From assembly GCF_000337095.1 (NCBI RefSeq), contig NZ_AOIV01000044.1, positions 1 through 64,000 of the forward strand: a stretch of 64,000 bases of DNA, in the 5' to 3' direction. Of this stretch, positions 36,139 through 43,962 are shown in pieces. Both the position numbers and the translations under genes were made by a program. The DNA is from Halogeometricum pallidum JCM 14848 (GTDB lineage Archaea; Halobacteriota; Halobacteria; Halobacteriales; Haloferacaceae). How positions within the stretch are numbered: the stretch's first letter is position 1; each line of letters begins with the position of its first letter. The notes under the pieces were generated by a model, which was given only the letters and a program-made list of their open reading frames with translations, was not told the origin of the DNA and made no database searches.

Positions 36139-36626
36139 AGCTAGTCGCAGTCACCGCGTGCCCGACGGGCATCGCGCACAGTCAGATGGCCGCAGAGAAT
36201 CTTGAACAGACGGCGGAGCGCCTGGGCCACGACATCAAAGTCGAGGTGCAGGGCGCGATGGGCGCGCAGAACGAACTCACCGCCGACGACATCGCCGAGG
36301 CGGACGTCGTCATCATCGCCGCCGACACGGCGGTCACCCGGGACCGCTTCGAGGGGAAGAACCTCGTGAAGGGGACGGTCAAAGACGGCGTCAACGACGC
36401 CGAGGGTCTCATCGAGAAGGCCGAGGACCTCGTCGAAACCGAGGGCGCCGAACAGATCGACCTCTCCGCCGGCGAGTCGGCGTCGGGTTCGACGGCGACG
36501 GAGTCCGACACCGCGGAGGCAACGACGGAGTCGCCGACGGCCGGCGCCGACGCGCAGGGACAACAGCGCCGCGGCGGCGACCGAGAGAAGGGCCTCTTCC
36601 AGCGACTGAAGCGACTGTTCTCCTGA
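36135..36626 (+). CDS. ptfB: Fructose PTS component EIIB (PtfB) with C-terminal extension
   Basis: EIIB carries phosphate on Cys9 in VTACPTGIAHSQMAA and hands it to fructose at EIIC. The normal EIIB-Fru domain ends near residue 105. The 163-residue protein continues with a Ser/Thr/Ala/Glu linker (about 108-145) and ends with a basic amphipathic segment REKGLFQRLKRLFS. Such a tail may bind the membrane near PtfC; this is inference. It is the last gene of the PTS run, followed by a T tract. Confidence 0.92.
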   Translation: MKLVAVTACPTGIAHSQMAAENLEQTAERLGHDIKVEVQGAMGAQNELTADDIAEADVVIIAADTAVTRDRFEGKNLVKGTVKDGVNDAEGLIEKAEDLVETEGAEQIDLSAGESASGSTATESDTAEATTESPTAGADAQGQQRRGGDREKGLFQRLKRLFS

Positions 36627-36650
36627 GACCCGCGCCGTTTCCGACCCGCG

Positions 36651-36655
36651 TTTTT
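36651..36655 (+). terminator. T-tract after ptfB
   Basis: Five T in GC-rich DNA (gcgtttttcgc) lie 25 bases after the ptfB stop. Oligo-T stretches end archaeal transcripts. Confidence 0.35.
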
Positions 36656-36847
36656 CGCAGGGACGAACTCACTTCTGCACGAGTAACCGCCTCTCCCGAC
36701 AAAATTCGATCAGAAACGTACACACCGCGGCCACTGTTCTCGCGATGAAAGAACCGATTAACGCGGATTCGAGTAGCTATCTCGCACGTTCCGCAATCCG
36801 CGGATGGGGAGCCGAAACCGAACAGGAACGAAAGCGCTCCGCATACG

Positions 36848-36882
36848 TTATAGTCCCCGCACGTGAACGCCGAAACAGGTGA
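36848..36882 (+). promoter_or_regulatory. fba TATA box and Shine-Dalgarno
   Basis: The box ttatag (36,848-36,853) lies about 36-41 bases before GTG 36889, and aggtga (36,877-36,882) lies six bases before it. The ribosome-binding site supports the GTG start, unlike the leaderless genes around. Confidence 0.5.
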
Positions 36883-36888
36883 CCAACA

Positions 36889-37881
36889 GTGCCTTTCTAC
36901 GGCGGTAGCGAACTCGAGAAGGTGTACGACGACGCGCTGGACGAGGGATTCGGTCTCATCGCCTCGAACATCGCCGAACCGAACATCATGATGGGATTGA
37001 TAGAGGGGGCCGCCCGGGAGGACTCGGACCTCCTGATGCAGTTGTCGGGCGGCGCCGCGACCTTCGCCGGGCACGAGGACGACGTCTCGGGCCTGAAGGC
37101 GATGGGCAACTACATCGAGAACATCGCCGACCAGTACGACATCGGCGTGTTCCTCAACATGGACCACCAGTCGGACATGGAGTTCATCGAGGCGCAGATG
37201 GACCTCGAAATTCCCTCCTCCATCATGATCGACGCCTCGCACGAACCGTTCGAGGAGAACGTCGCCACGAGCAAGGAAGTCGTCGAGATGAAAGAGGAGA
37301 AGGGCGCCGACGTGCTCATCGAGGCCGAACTCGGCCAGATAAAGGGCGTCGAGGACGAGGTGGAGTCCGAGGAGGCGTTCTACACCGACCCCGAGCAGGC
37401 CGTCGAGTTCGTCGACCGGACGGGCTGTGACCTCCTCGCTATCTCCGTCGGCACACAACACGGCGTGGCGAAGGGCAAGGACCTCGAACTCCGCCCCGAC
37501 CTGGCGGGCGACATCCGAGAGGCGCTCCGCGACCACGGCCTCGACACGCCGCTCGTCCTGCACGGTTCCTCGGGCGTTCAGCCCGACCAACTGCAGGCGA
37601 TGCTCCAGCACGGCATCTGCAAGGTGAACAAGGACACGCGCTACCAGTACGAGTACACGCGGACCGCGTTCGACCACTACCGCGAGGACCCCGAGGCCAT
37701 CGTCCCGCCGGAGGACGTCGACGACGACCGGGACACCTTTTTCAACGAGACGGAGTGGTCGCCGAACAAGGACGTCTTCGACCCCCGCGTCGTCGGTCGG
37801 AAGATACGCGACCGCATCGCCGACGTGCACGCGGACCTGACGCACGTCTCCGGCAGCGCTGGCAACAGTCGGTACCTCTAA
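36889..37881 (+). CDS. fba: Fructose-bisphosphate aldolase, class II
   Basis: Fba splits fructose 1,6-bisphosphate made by PfkB. The 330-residue zinc enzyme has [12 protein letters not shown] with metal histidine, [26 protein letters not shown] and [12 protein letters not shown]. Sequence is closer to class II than to the archaeal class I DhnA type. It starts with GTG 36889 ([16 protein letters not shown]). The position after the PTS genes is the same as in H. volcanii, where fructose is degraded by a modified Embden-Meyerhof route. Confidence 0.93.
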   Translation: MPFYGGSELEKVYDDALDEGFGLIASNIAEPNIMMGLIEGAAREDSDLLMQLSGGAATFAGHEDDVSGLKAMGNYIENIADQYDIGVFLNMDHQSDMEFIEAQMDLEIPSSIMIDASHEPFEENVATSKEVVEMKEEKGADVLIEAELGQIKGVEDEVESEEAFYTDPEQAVEFVDRTGCDLLAISVGTQHGVAKGKDLELRPDLAGDIREALRDHGLDTPLVLHGSSGVQPDQLQAMLQHGICKVNKDTRYQYEYTRTAFDHYREDPEAIVPPEDVDDDRDTFFNETEWSPNKDVFDPRVVGRKIRDRIADVHADLTHVSGSAGNSRYL

Positions 37882-37935
37882 CCGTCCGAACCGCCTTCGA
37901 GAACTCTTCTTTCGCCCGACGGGGGCGCCCGGGCG

Positions 37936-37941
37936 TTTAAG
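37936..37941 (+). promoter_or_regulatory. TATA box of the 49-residue gene
   Basis: The box tttaag is 25-30 bases before ATG 37966 with no ribosome-binding site, typical of a leaderless gene. Confidence 0.55.
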
Positions 37942-37965
37942 TCGTTCCGTGTTCATTCGCCGTAT

Positions 37966-38115
37966 ATGCCTCAGATCCACCTCGACGAGGAGACGGTCGA
38001 GCGACTCGACTCCCTGCGCGTCGAAGACGAGGACTACGACGAGATAGTCACCGAACTCATTAACATCTACGAGGCGCAGGAGATGACGCTGTTCCACGGC
38101 GGCGACGAGATCTGA
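37966..38115 (+). CDS. Small ribbon-helix-helix-like haloarchaeal protein
   Basis: The 49-residue protein reads MPQIHLDEETVERLDSLRVE, then DEDYDEIVTELINIYEAQEM, then TLFHGGDEI. A beta strand followed by two helices with conserved hydrophobic spacing suggests a ribbon-helix-helix-type dimer, common in haloarchaea and usually missed for its length. A well-placed TATA box supports expression. Target unknown. Confidence 0.7.
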   Translation: MPQIHLDEETVERLDSLRVEDEDYDEIVTELINIYEAQEMTLFHGGDEI

Positions 38116-38154
38116 TTTCCCGGTTCTCCGCTTCTCGATTCGGAGCCTCTCTCT

Positions 38155-38598
38155 TTACTCCTGATAGGCGAGTCTGACCTGTTTCCACTTCCCCTTCGAC
38201 TCCAGGTGTCGCTGTAGTTCATCGGCGTACTCCTGGACGAGTCGCTCGGCCGCCTCTTGTCGCTCGGCGTCGGCACCGCCGCCGCCGAAGCCGAGTGCGC
38301 CCTTGATGGAGTCGAACAGACCGCCGGAGGAGGCCGTCCCCGAGTCGCTCGGTGCGCCGCCCATCTGAGCCATCTGCGAACGGACGTTCTTCAGTTCGGG
38401 CATGATCTGCGGGAGTTTCTCCGTGTCGGCGACGATGCGGGCGCGTTCGGGGTCGTCGGCGTGCTCGATTTCGAACTCCGTCGCCGTCATGATGAGTCCC
38501 CACTCCTGACTGGAAAACTCCGAGGCGGCGATGCGTTCGTTGAACTCCCGGTCGACCGTCATCCGGTCCCCGACGATGCTGTCGGTCCAGTTAGCCAT
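38155..38598 (-). CDS. Conserved haloarchaeal hypothetical protein (DUF5799-like)
   Basis: The 147-residue protein starts MANWTDSIVGDRMTVDREFN, followed by FSSQEWGLIMTATEFEIEHA and a helical region. A Gly-rich linker (ALGFGGGGAD) and a C-terminal helix ending LESKGKWKQVRLAYQE complete it. The open frame reaches 38661, but ATG 38598 is the likely start. I recall a haloarchaeal family with this N-terminus (DUF5799, unverified). It is divergent from the HAD gene with 94 bases between starts. Function unknown. Confidence 0.65.
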   Translation of the reverse strand: MANWTDSIVGDRMTVDREFNERIAASEFSSQEWGLIMTATEFEIEHADDPERARIVADTEKLPQIMPELKNVRSQMAQMGGAPSDSGTASSGGLFDSIKGALGFGGGGADAERQEAAERLVQEYADELQRHLESKGKWKQVRLAYQE

Positions 38599-38692
38599 GG
38601 ATTGGCGTATGTATAGGAGGCGTTTCAGCGTTTCCCCCCGCAGGAATCGCCGTACGGACACTCTTTTTGCCCCCGTAGCTCCCGGTAGTCGT

Positions 38693-39937
38693 ATGGAACA
38701 GTACGACCTCCTCTACCGGCTGTACGAGGACTCGGAGGCGGAGACGCTCAGGGAGTTGCAGAACTTCGTCGACCTGTTCCCGCCGGTCGATTCGCGCATC
38801 GCCCTGGACTACTGGCAGGACGCCAGCGACGAACTCGAAGCGCGGAAAGACGAGATTCGTTCCTCGTTCGCCGCGGGGAAGACGTACGCAGAGATAGCTG
38901 CGCGGGCGACGCGCGACCAGACGTTCACCGCGCTCGATTTGCACTCGAAGTACGGCCGCGCGGTGAACGCCTTGGTTCTCGACGTCGACGAGACGCTCCG
39001 CTCGGCGGGGCGAACGGACAACGAGATTCCGCGCGACACGCTACACCTCCTGACGGAGTTCCACGAGGCGGGCGTCCCCATCGTCATCTGCACCGGGCAG
39101 ACGCTAGAGAACGTGAAGGGATTCACCATCCAAGGGCTCGGCAACGAACTCGTCCATTCCGGAACCGTGAGCATCGTCTACGAGGCGGGGACCGGCGTGT
39201 TCACACCGGGGCACGGGTCGACGACCAAGCAGTTGCTGTACGAGGAGTTAGACGAAGCGGTCCGCGAGGTGTTCTCGGAGGTTCGCTCCCGCGTCCTCCC
39301 GCAGGCGCCCGACGACCTGCGCGAGTCGGTCCACCTGCAGGGCAACGAGTTCAACATCACCCTCAAGCCGAACTTCGACATCGGGAGCGACCCCGCCGCC
39401 GAGGTCATCGACCGAGGACTCGTCTACCTCGTCGACCTCCTCGGGGGAGCGGTCGCCGCCGCCGTCGAGGGCGTCGACGTCGACGACGGGGAGGAGTGGT
39501 CTCGGGCGTACTACGCCGCCGCCGACCCCGAAGTCGCGGACGTCCTCGCCGCCGAGGGCGCCGCACCCGAAAGCGAGGCCGACGACGTGCCCGACGAGGT
39601 TTCGGCCCTGTTCGACCGCATCGACGTGGCGTACTACCACGCCGACGCCGCTGAAATCGGCTCGTTGGAACTGAACAAGCCGAACGGCGTCCGCGCCGCC
39701 CTCGACGTCTTGGACGTGACGGACCCGTTCGTGCTCGTAATGGGCGACAGCAAGTCTGACCTGCGCGTGATGGAGTGGGCCGACGAGGCCGACGCCGGCA
39801 TCGCCGCCGCGCCCGAACACGCCTCCGAGGACGTGTTAGCGCACGTCCGCGACACGGACGAACTGGTGTACGACCGCGGCGACGCGGCGTCGATGCTCCG
39901 AATCGCGTACGTCCTCAACCTCCTCGACGAGCGCTGA
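38693..39937 (+). CDS. HAD-superfamily hydrolase
   Basis: The 414-residue protein has a ~95-residue helical N-terminal extension (EQYDLLYRLYEDSEAETLRE). The phosphatase core has motif I VLDVDETLRS, motif II VPIVICTGQTLENV and motif IV VMGDSKSDLRVMEWAD, the Cof/phosphomannomutase-like arrangement. A long insertion between about 180 and 330 forms the cap. The substrate is probably a sugar phosphate or similar, but nothing fixes it. The frame runs upstream to 38531, through the start of the neighbour; ATG 38693 has a cttttt stretch at about -30. Confidence 0.75.
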   Translation: MEQYDLLYRLYEDSEAETLRELQNFVDLFPPVDSRIALDYWQDASDELEARKDEIRSSFAAGKTYAEIAARATRDQTFTALDLHSKYGRAVNALVLDVDETLRSAGRTDNEIPRDTLHLLTEFHEAGVPIVICTGQTLENVKGFTIQGLGNELVHSGTVSIVYEAGTGVFTPGHGSTTKQLLYEELDEAVREVFSEVRSRVLPQAPDDLRESVHLQGNEFNITLKPNFDIGSDPAAEVIDRGLVYLVDLLGGAVAAAVEGVDVDDGEEWSRAYYAAADPEVADVLAAEGAAPESEADDVPDEVSALFDRIDVAYYHADAAEIGSLELNKPNGVRAALDVLDVTDPFVLVMGDSKSDLRVMEWADEADAGIAAAPEHASEDVLAHVRDTDELVYDRGDAASMLRIAYVLNLLDER

Positions 39938-40057
39938 CGCAGCCCTTTCGACTCCTCGACCCGAGCGCCTCCGAAACACGTCACGAACCACTTTTGCCGC
40001 GGGGAGTCGAACCCTCGAATCGGACGTTCCGGCGGCGGACGCCCCGGAGTGCAAAGG

Positions 40058-40065
40058 TTTACAAC
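40058..40065 (+). promoter_or_regulatory. gad promoter TATA box
   Basis: The sequence tttacaac lies 22-29 bases before ATG 40087, consistent with a leaderless transcript. Confidence 0.55.
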
Positions 40066-40086
40066 TTATCGAGTAAACGACAAACC

Positions 40087-41322
40087 ATGAAGGACTACTC
40101 ACAGCTACACGACCCGAATGCGGAGTACACGATGCGAGAGCTCTCGGCCGACACGATGCAGGTCACGGCCGAGCGCGGGGGCGGCCGCGATGTGAAGATA
40201 ACGGACGTACAGACGACGATGATAGACGGGAACTTCCCGTGGACGCTCGTCCGCATCTACACCGACGCCGGTATCGTCGGCACCGGCGAAGCCTACTGGG
40301 GCGCGGGCGTTCCGGAACTCATCCAGCGGATGCGACCGTTCCTCATCGGCGAGAACCCCCTCGACATCGACCGCCTGTTCGAACATCTCATCCAGAAGAT
40401 GTCCGGCGAAGGCTCCGTCGAGGGCATCACCGTCACGGCCATCTCCGGCATCGACGTGGCGCTGCACGACCTCGCGGGCAAGATTCTCGAAGTCCCCGCC
40501 TACCAACTGCTCGGCGGGAAGTACCGCGACAAGGTGCGCGTCTACTGCGACTGCCACACCGCCGACGAGGCGGACCCGCAGGCCTGCGCGGACGAGGCCG
40601 AACGCGTCGTCGACGAACTCGGCTACGACGCGCTGAAGTTCGACCTCGACGTGCCCTCCGGACTGGAGAAGGACCGCGCGAACCGCCATCTCCGACCCGG
40701 AGAGATCCGACACAAAGTCGACATCGTCGAGGCCGTCACGGAACGCGTGAAGGACCGCGCGGACGTCGCCTTCGACTGCCACTGGACGTTCTCGGGCGGG
40801 TCGGCAAAGCGCCTCGCGAAGGCGCTCGAAGAGTACGACATCTGGTGGCTCGAAGACCCCGTGCCGCCGGAGAACCTCGACGTGCAGGAGGAGGTCACGA
40901 AGTCCACGACGACGCCCATCACCGTCGGGGAGAACCGCTACCGCGTCACCGAGGAGCGTCGCCTCATCGAGAACCAGGCCGTCGACATCATCGCGCCCGA
41001 CCTGCCGAAGGTCGGCGGCATGCGCGAGACGCGGAAGATAGCGGACGTGGCGAACCAGTACTACGTCCCCGTGGCGATGCACAACGTCTCCTCGCCCGTC
41101 GCGACGATGGCCTCCGCGCACGTCGGCACCTCCATCCCGAACGCGCTGGCCGTCGAGTACCACTCCTACGAACTCGGCTGGTGGGAGGACCTCGTCGAGG
41201 AGACGGTCATCGAGGACGGCTACATCGAGATTCCCGAGAAGCCGGGCCTCGGCGTGACGCTCGACATGGACACCGTCGAGGAGCACATGGTCGACGGCGA
41301 AGAGTTGTTCGACGAAGCGTAA
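40087..41322 (+). CDS. gad: D-gluconate dehydratase (enolase superfamily)
   Basis: Gad converts gluconate to 2-keto-3-deoxygluconate in the semi-phosphorylative Entner-Doudoroff pathway. The 411-residue mandelate-racemase-type enzyme has a capping domain with IYTDAGIVGTGEAYWGAG. Its barrel carries metal ligands in FDCHWTFSGG, WLEDPVPPEN and VGENRYR, and a catalytic His in VPVAMHNVSSPV. The related xylonate dehydratase has the same motifs, so the substrate rests on position near fba, which matches H. volcanii gad. A leaderless TATA precedes it and a T tract follows. Confidence 0.85.
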   Translation: MKDYSQLHDPNAEYTMRELSADTMQVTAERGGGRDVKITDVQTTMIDGNFPWTLVRIYTDAGIVGTGEAYWGAGVPELIQRMRPFLIGENPLDIDRLFEHLIQKMSGEGSVEGITVTAISGIDVALHDLAGKILEVPAYQLLGGKYRDKVRVYCDCHTADEADPQACADEAERVVDELGYDALKFDLDVPSGLEKDRANRHLRPGEIRHKVDIVEAVTERVKDRADVAFDCHWTFSGGSAKRLAKALEEYDIWWLEDPVPPENLDVQEEVTKSTTTPITVGENRYRVTEERRLIENQAVDIIAPDLPKVGGMRETRKIADVANQYYVPVAMHNVSSPVATMASAHVGTSIPNALAVEYHSYELGWWEDLVEETVIEDGYIEIPEKPGLGVTLDMDTVEEHMVDGEELFDEA

Positions 41323-41345
41323 GCCGGACTGCCGGCTCGAACGTC

Positions 41346-41351
41346 TTTTTT
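41346..41351 (+). terminator. T-tract after gad
   Basis: Six T residues (cgtcttttttgcg) lie 24 bases after the gad stop, a typical archaeal oligo-T terminator. Confidence 0.45.
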
Positions 41352-41483
41352 GCGGACAGGCGGCGCAGTTCGCTCCCGAGGCGGATGCGCCGCACAACCG
41401 CGTTCCGCCCCGGGTCGCCGTCACGTCACGTGGAGTCTGGCCCCGTCCCGGTATCTAAACCCTCGTCTGCCGGGACGCCGAGG

Positions 41484-41488
41484 TTTAT
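41484..41488 (+). promoter_or_regulatory. TATA box of the formamidase gene
   Basis: The stretch ggtttatcg holds tttat 26-30 bases before ATG 41514, again leaderless spacing. Confidence 0.5.
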
Positions 41489-41513
41489 CGAACGTCGAGC
41501 CCATCGGTACCGT

Positions 41514-42464
41514 ATGTCATACGAGGTCGACTACGAACTGTCCGACGACGACGAGAACGTTCACCACGTCTGGGACAACAGTCTGGACCCGCTCGTGACG
41601 GTCGAACCGGGCGAGGTGGTCCGCTTCGAGTGCCGCGACGCATTGGACGGCCAGGTCGGACCCGACTCCGGGGTGGAGGACTTGGCGAACGCGACGTTCG
41701 ACCCGGTCCATCCGCTGACCGGCCCCGTCGCCGTCGAGGGGGCGGAACCGGGCGACGTGCTCGCCATCGAACTCCTCGATTTCGAACACAAGGGTTGGGG
41801 GTTCACCGGGTTCATGCCCGGCGAGATGGGCCTCGGTCTCCTGCCCGAGGAGTTCGAGGAGGCGGGTCTGCACATCTGGGAGTTGGAGGAGGACGTGGCT
41901 CACTTCGTGAATGGGATTGAGATTCCCCTCGACATGTTCCCGGGCATCATCGGCGTCGCACCGGGTAAGGACGGCGAACACGACACCCTGCCACCGTACG
42001 ACACCGGCGGCAACATGGACGTCAAACACATGACGAAGGGGTCGACGGTGTACCTCCCCGTCGAAGTCGAGGGCGGACTGTTCTCGACGGCGGACTGCCA
42101 CGCCGCGCAGGGCGACGGTGAGGTGTGCGTGACGGGTATCGAAGCGCCGATGTACGTTACGGCGCGCTTCGACGTCCTGAAGGACAAGTCCATCGAGCAA
42201 CCGCAACTGAAGACGACGGGGCCGTTCACGCCCACCGGGTCCGACGAACCGATGCACGCGACGACGGGCATCGCCGACGACCTGATGGAAGCGACGAAGA
42301 AGGCCGTCCGGCACATGATAGACCACCTCGAAACCGAACGAGACCTGACGCGCGGCGAGGCGTACATCCTCTGTTCGGCGGCCGTCGACCTGAAGATAAG
42401 CGAAGTCGTCGACGCGCCGAACTGGACGGTCACCGCCTACGTGCCCGACAGCATCTTCCCCTGA
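41514..42464 (+). CDS. Acetamidase/formamidase family protein
   Basis: The 316-residue protein belongs to the FmdA_AmdA family, which hydrolyses short amides to ammonia and carboxylate. Signature stretches are VHHVWDNSLDPLVTVEPGEV, GFTGFMPGEMGLG, PGIIGVAPGKDGEHDTLPPY, TGGNMDVKHMTKGST and STADCHAAQGDGEVC. Length and motif order are standard. It stands alone, with a TATA box and convergent to the MOSC gene, so a nitrogen-scavenging role is likely but the amide is unknown. Confidence 0.88.
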   Translation: MSYEVDYELSDDDENVHHVWDNSLDPLVTVEPGEVVRFECRDALDGQVGPDSGVEDLANATFDPVHPLTGPVAVEGAEPGDVLAIELLDFEHKGWGFTGFMPGEMGLGLLPEEFEEAGLHIWELEEDVAHFVNGIEIPLDMFPGIIGVAPGKDGEHDTLPPYDTGGNMDVKHMTKGSTVYLPVEVEGGLFSTADCHAAQGDGEVCVTGIEAPMYVTARFDVLKDKSIEQPQLKTTGPFTPTGSDEPMHATTGIADDLMEATKKAVRHMIDHLETERDLTRGEAYILCSAAVDLKISEVVDAPNWTVTAYVPDSIFP

Positions 42465-42478
42465 GTCCGTCGCGAGAG

Positions 42479-43021
42479 TCAGTCGCCACCGAACGCGTCC
42501 CGGAGGCGGTCCGCGATGGACCGCCCGACGGTCCGCGGGTCCGCCTCTTTCAGTTCGAGTTCGTCGCCGACGCTCACCGTCCCTGCTTCGACGACGTTCG
42601 CGCAGATGCCGCCGCGCTTTTGCTTGAGGGCGCGCGCGACGCCCTCCTCGCCGGCGACCTGTTCGACGTGCGCGCAGGGCGGGCGGGGGCGCGTCCCCCG
42701 GAACGTCGCCCCGCCAACGCGGAACGTCGTCTTCAGCAGGTCGTGGAGTTCCTCGCCGCCGACGCCGCGGACGACGATGTTCCGTCGGTGCCGGCCGTCG
42801 GTCAGGTCGATGCCCGTCTCGTCGAGAATCTCCGCCAACGCCTCCCGGGCGACGAACGTCACCTCGCAGACGTCGTACGGCGAGTAGTACCCCGTCCCGA
42901 GCAGGTAGCGGTCGCCGCGCAGGCCGCCCTCGACGGCCTCTACGGACTCGCGGGACTCCATCGGCGCGCCGTCCTCCGGACTCGTCCACAGTTGCTCGAC
43001 GCGGCCGGAAATCTCGTCCAT
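42479..43021 (-). CDS. MOSC-domain protein
   Basis: The 180-residue MOSC domain (molybdenum-cofactor sulfurase C-terminal type) contains RRNIVVRGVGGEELHD, the conserved cysteine in RPRPPCAHVEQ, and KQKRGGICANVV. Such proteins handle sulfur and Moco or act as amidoxime reductase-like enzymes. Its ATG shares one base with the stop of the upstream gene (TAATG), so the two are co-translated. The longer frame to 43486 is a shadow of that neighbour. Confidence 0.82.
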   Translation of the reverse strand: MDEISGRVEQLWTSPEDGAPMESRESVEAVEGGLRGDRYLLGTGYYSPYDVCEVTFVAREALAEILDETGIDLTDGRHRRNIVVRGVGGEELHDLLKTTFRVGGATFRGTRPRPPCAHVEQVAGEEGVARALKQKRGGICANVVEAGTVSVGDELELKEADPRTVGRSIADRLRDAFGGD

Positions 43022-43656
43022 TAGCACACCGACCTCGGGTCGAAGCCCAGTCCCCGAAGGGCGTCCGCGTAGTCGTCGTACGCCAACTGAATCGTGTAGC
43101 CGGCGACCATCTCGGCGGCCTCCCAATCGTCGTCGGTCCCGCACAGCGATTCGAGAAGCGAGAGACCGTCGGTCAGCGTCTCCGTCGTCTCCGCCTTCAG
43201 TTCGCGGAGGACGTCCGCCGTCCGCTCGTCCGCCTCGTTGACGAAGAAGCCGACGAGTTGGTTGTACGTCCGGTGGCTGACGAGGGGCCGACCGACCATC
43301 CCGCCGGCGACGCGTTCGACGGCCGACTCGCGGCCGCGGAGGTAGCCGTGCATCGGTCCGGGTTCCCCGTCCGGTTCCCACGCACCGTCGAGTTCGTCGG
43401 CCACGCGCCGGAGGTGGCCGTCCTCCTGGTCGGCGACGGCGGCGAACGCCGTCCGGGCCGCCTCCACGTCCTCGTCGTCGGCCCACCCGCGAAACGTCTC
43501 CCGGGCGGCGTGTTCGCTCGCCGCCGCCACCTCGAGGACGCGTTCGCGCGTCAACTCGGCGTCCGTCAACGCGACGAGCAGTTGCTGGGAGCCGAGTCGG
43601 TCCAACTCCGTCCGCTTTTCGACCTCCACGGCCGACCGAAAGCTCTCGCCGTCCAT
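43021..43656 (-). CDS. Ferritin-like / rubrerythrin-type helical protein
   Basis: The 211-residue all-helical protein shows ASEHAARETFRGWADDEDVE and DQEDGHLRRVADEL, which contain Glu and ExxH pairs as in diiron four-helix bundles. GYTIQLAYDDYADALRGLG is at the end. Not all four metal helices are clear, so the rubrerythrin assignment is moderate. It has no rubredoxin domain. The one-base overlap with MOSC suggests a linked function, perhaps in redox or sulfur chemistry. Confidence 0.55.
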   Translation of the reverse strand: MDGESFRSAVEVEKRTELDRLGSQQLLVALTDAELTRERVLEVAAASEHAARETFRGWADDEDVEAARTAFAAVADQEDGHLRRVADELDGAWEPDGEPGPMHGYLRGRESAVERVAGGMVGRPLVSHRTYNQLVGFFVNEADERTADVLRELKAETTETLTDGLSLLESLCGTDDDWEAAEMVAGYTIQLAYDDYADALRGLGFDPRSVC

Positions 43657-43962
43657 ACGCTACTCACGGGGGGTGCGACCCTGAATGTTGGCCCGCGCCG
43701 CTATCGTCTCCGGGCGCGCCGAGGACGTCCGCGGCATCGCCGTCGAATCGGTCCGGGATACGGAGTCGGTCGCCGAGTCGGCGCCGAAGCCGACCGGAAC
43801 GCGCGGCCGTCCGCCGCCGTCGAGACCGACGACGGGTGAGGAGTGACGGCTCTCGTCCGCCGACGACGGGGCGGGCCCGGACCGTCGGCCGGGGAGAATC
43901 GAACCGGCAAACTGACCGCTTGAGCGGCAACTATATTCCACGGGAGACTCGTATCCAGACTG
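43657..43962. other. Intergenic region between divergent genes
   Basis: These 306 bases lie between two divergent starts (43,656 and 43,963). A minus-strand frame of 93 codons here has Ser/Arg-rich composition and no family look, so I do not call it. A TATA box ctatatt lies at 43,931-43,937, 27-31 bases before ATG 43963. Confidence 0.45.

Noticed and set aside
36409-38097. Minus-strand frame of 562 codons over ptfB and fba
   Set aside because: It is the antisense image of fba and ptfB. Long open antisense frames are expected in GC-rich haloarchaeal genes, and the translation has no family features.
43660-43941. Minus-strand ORF of 93 codons
   Set aside because: Ser/Arg-rich translation without family resemblance between two divergent genes; contains the opposite promoter.
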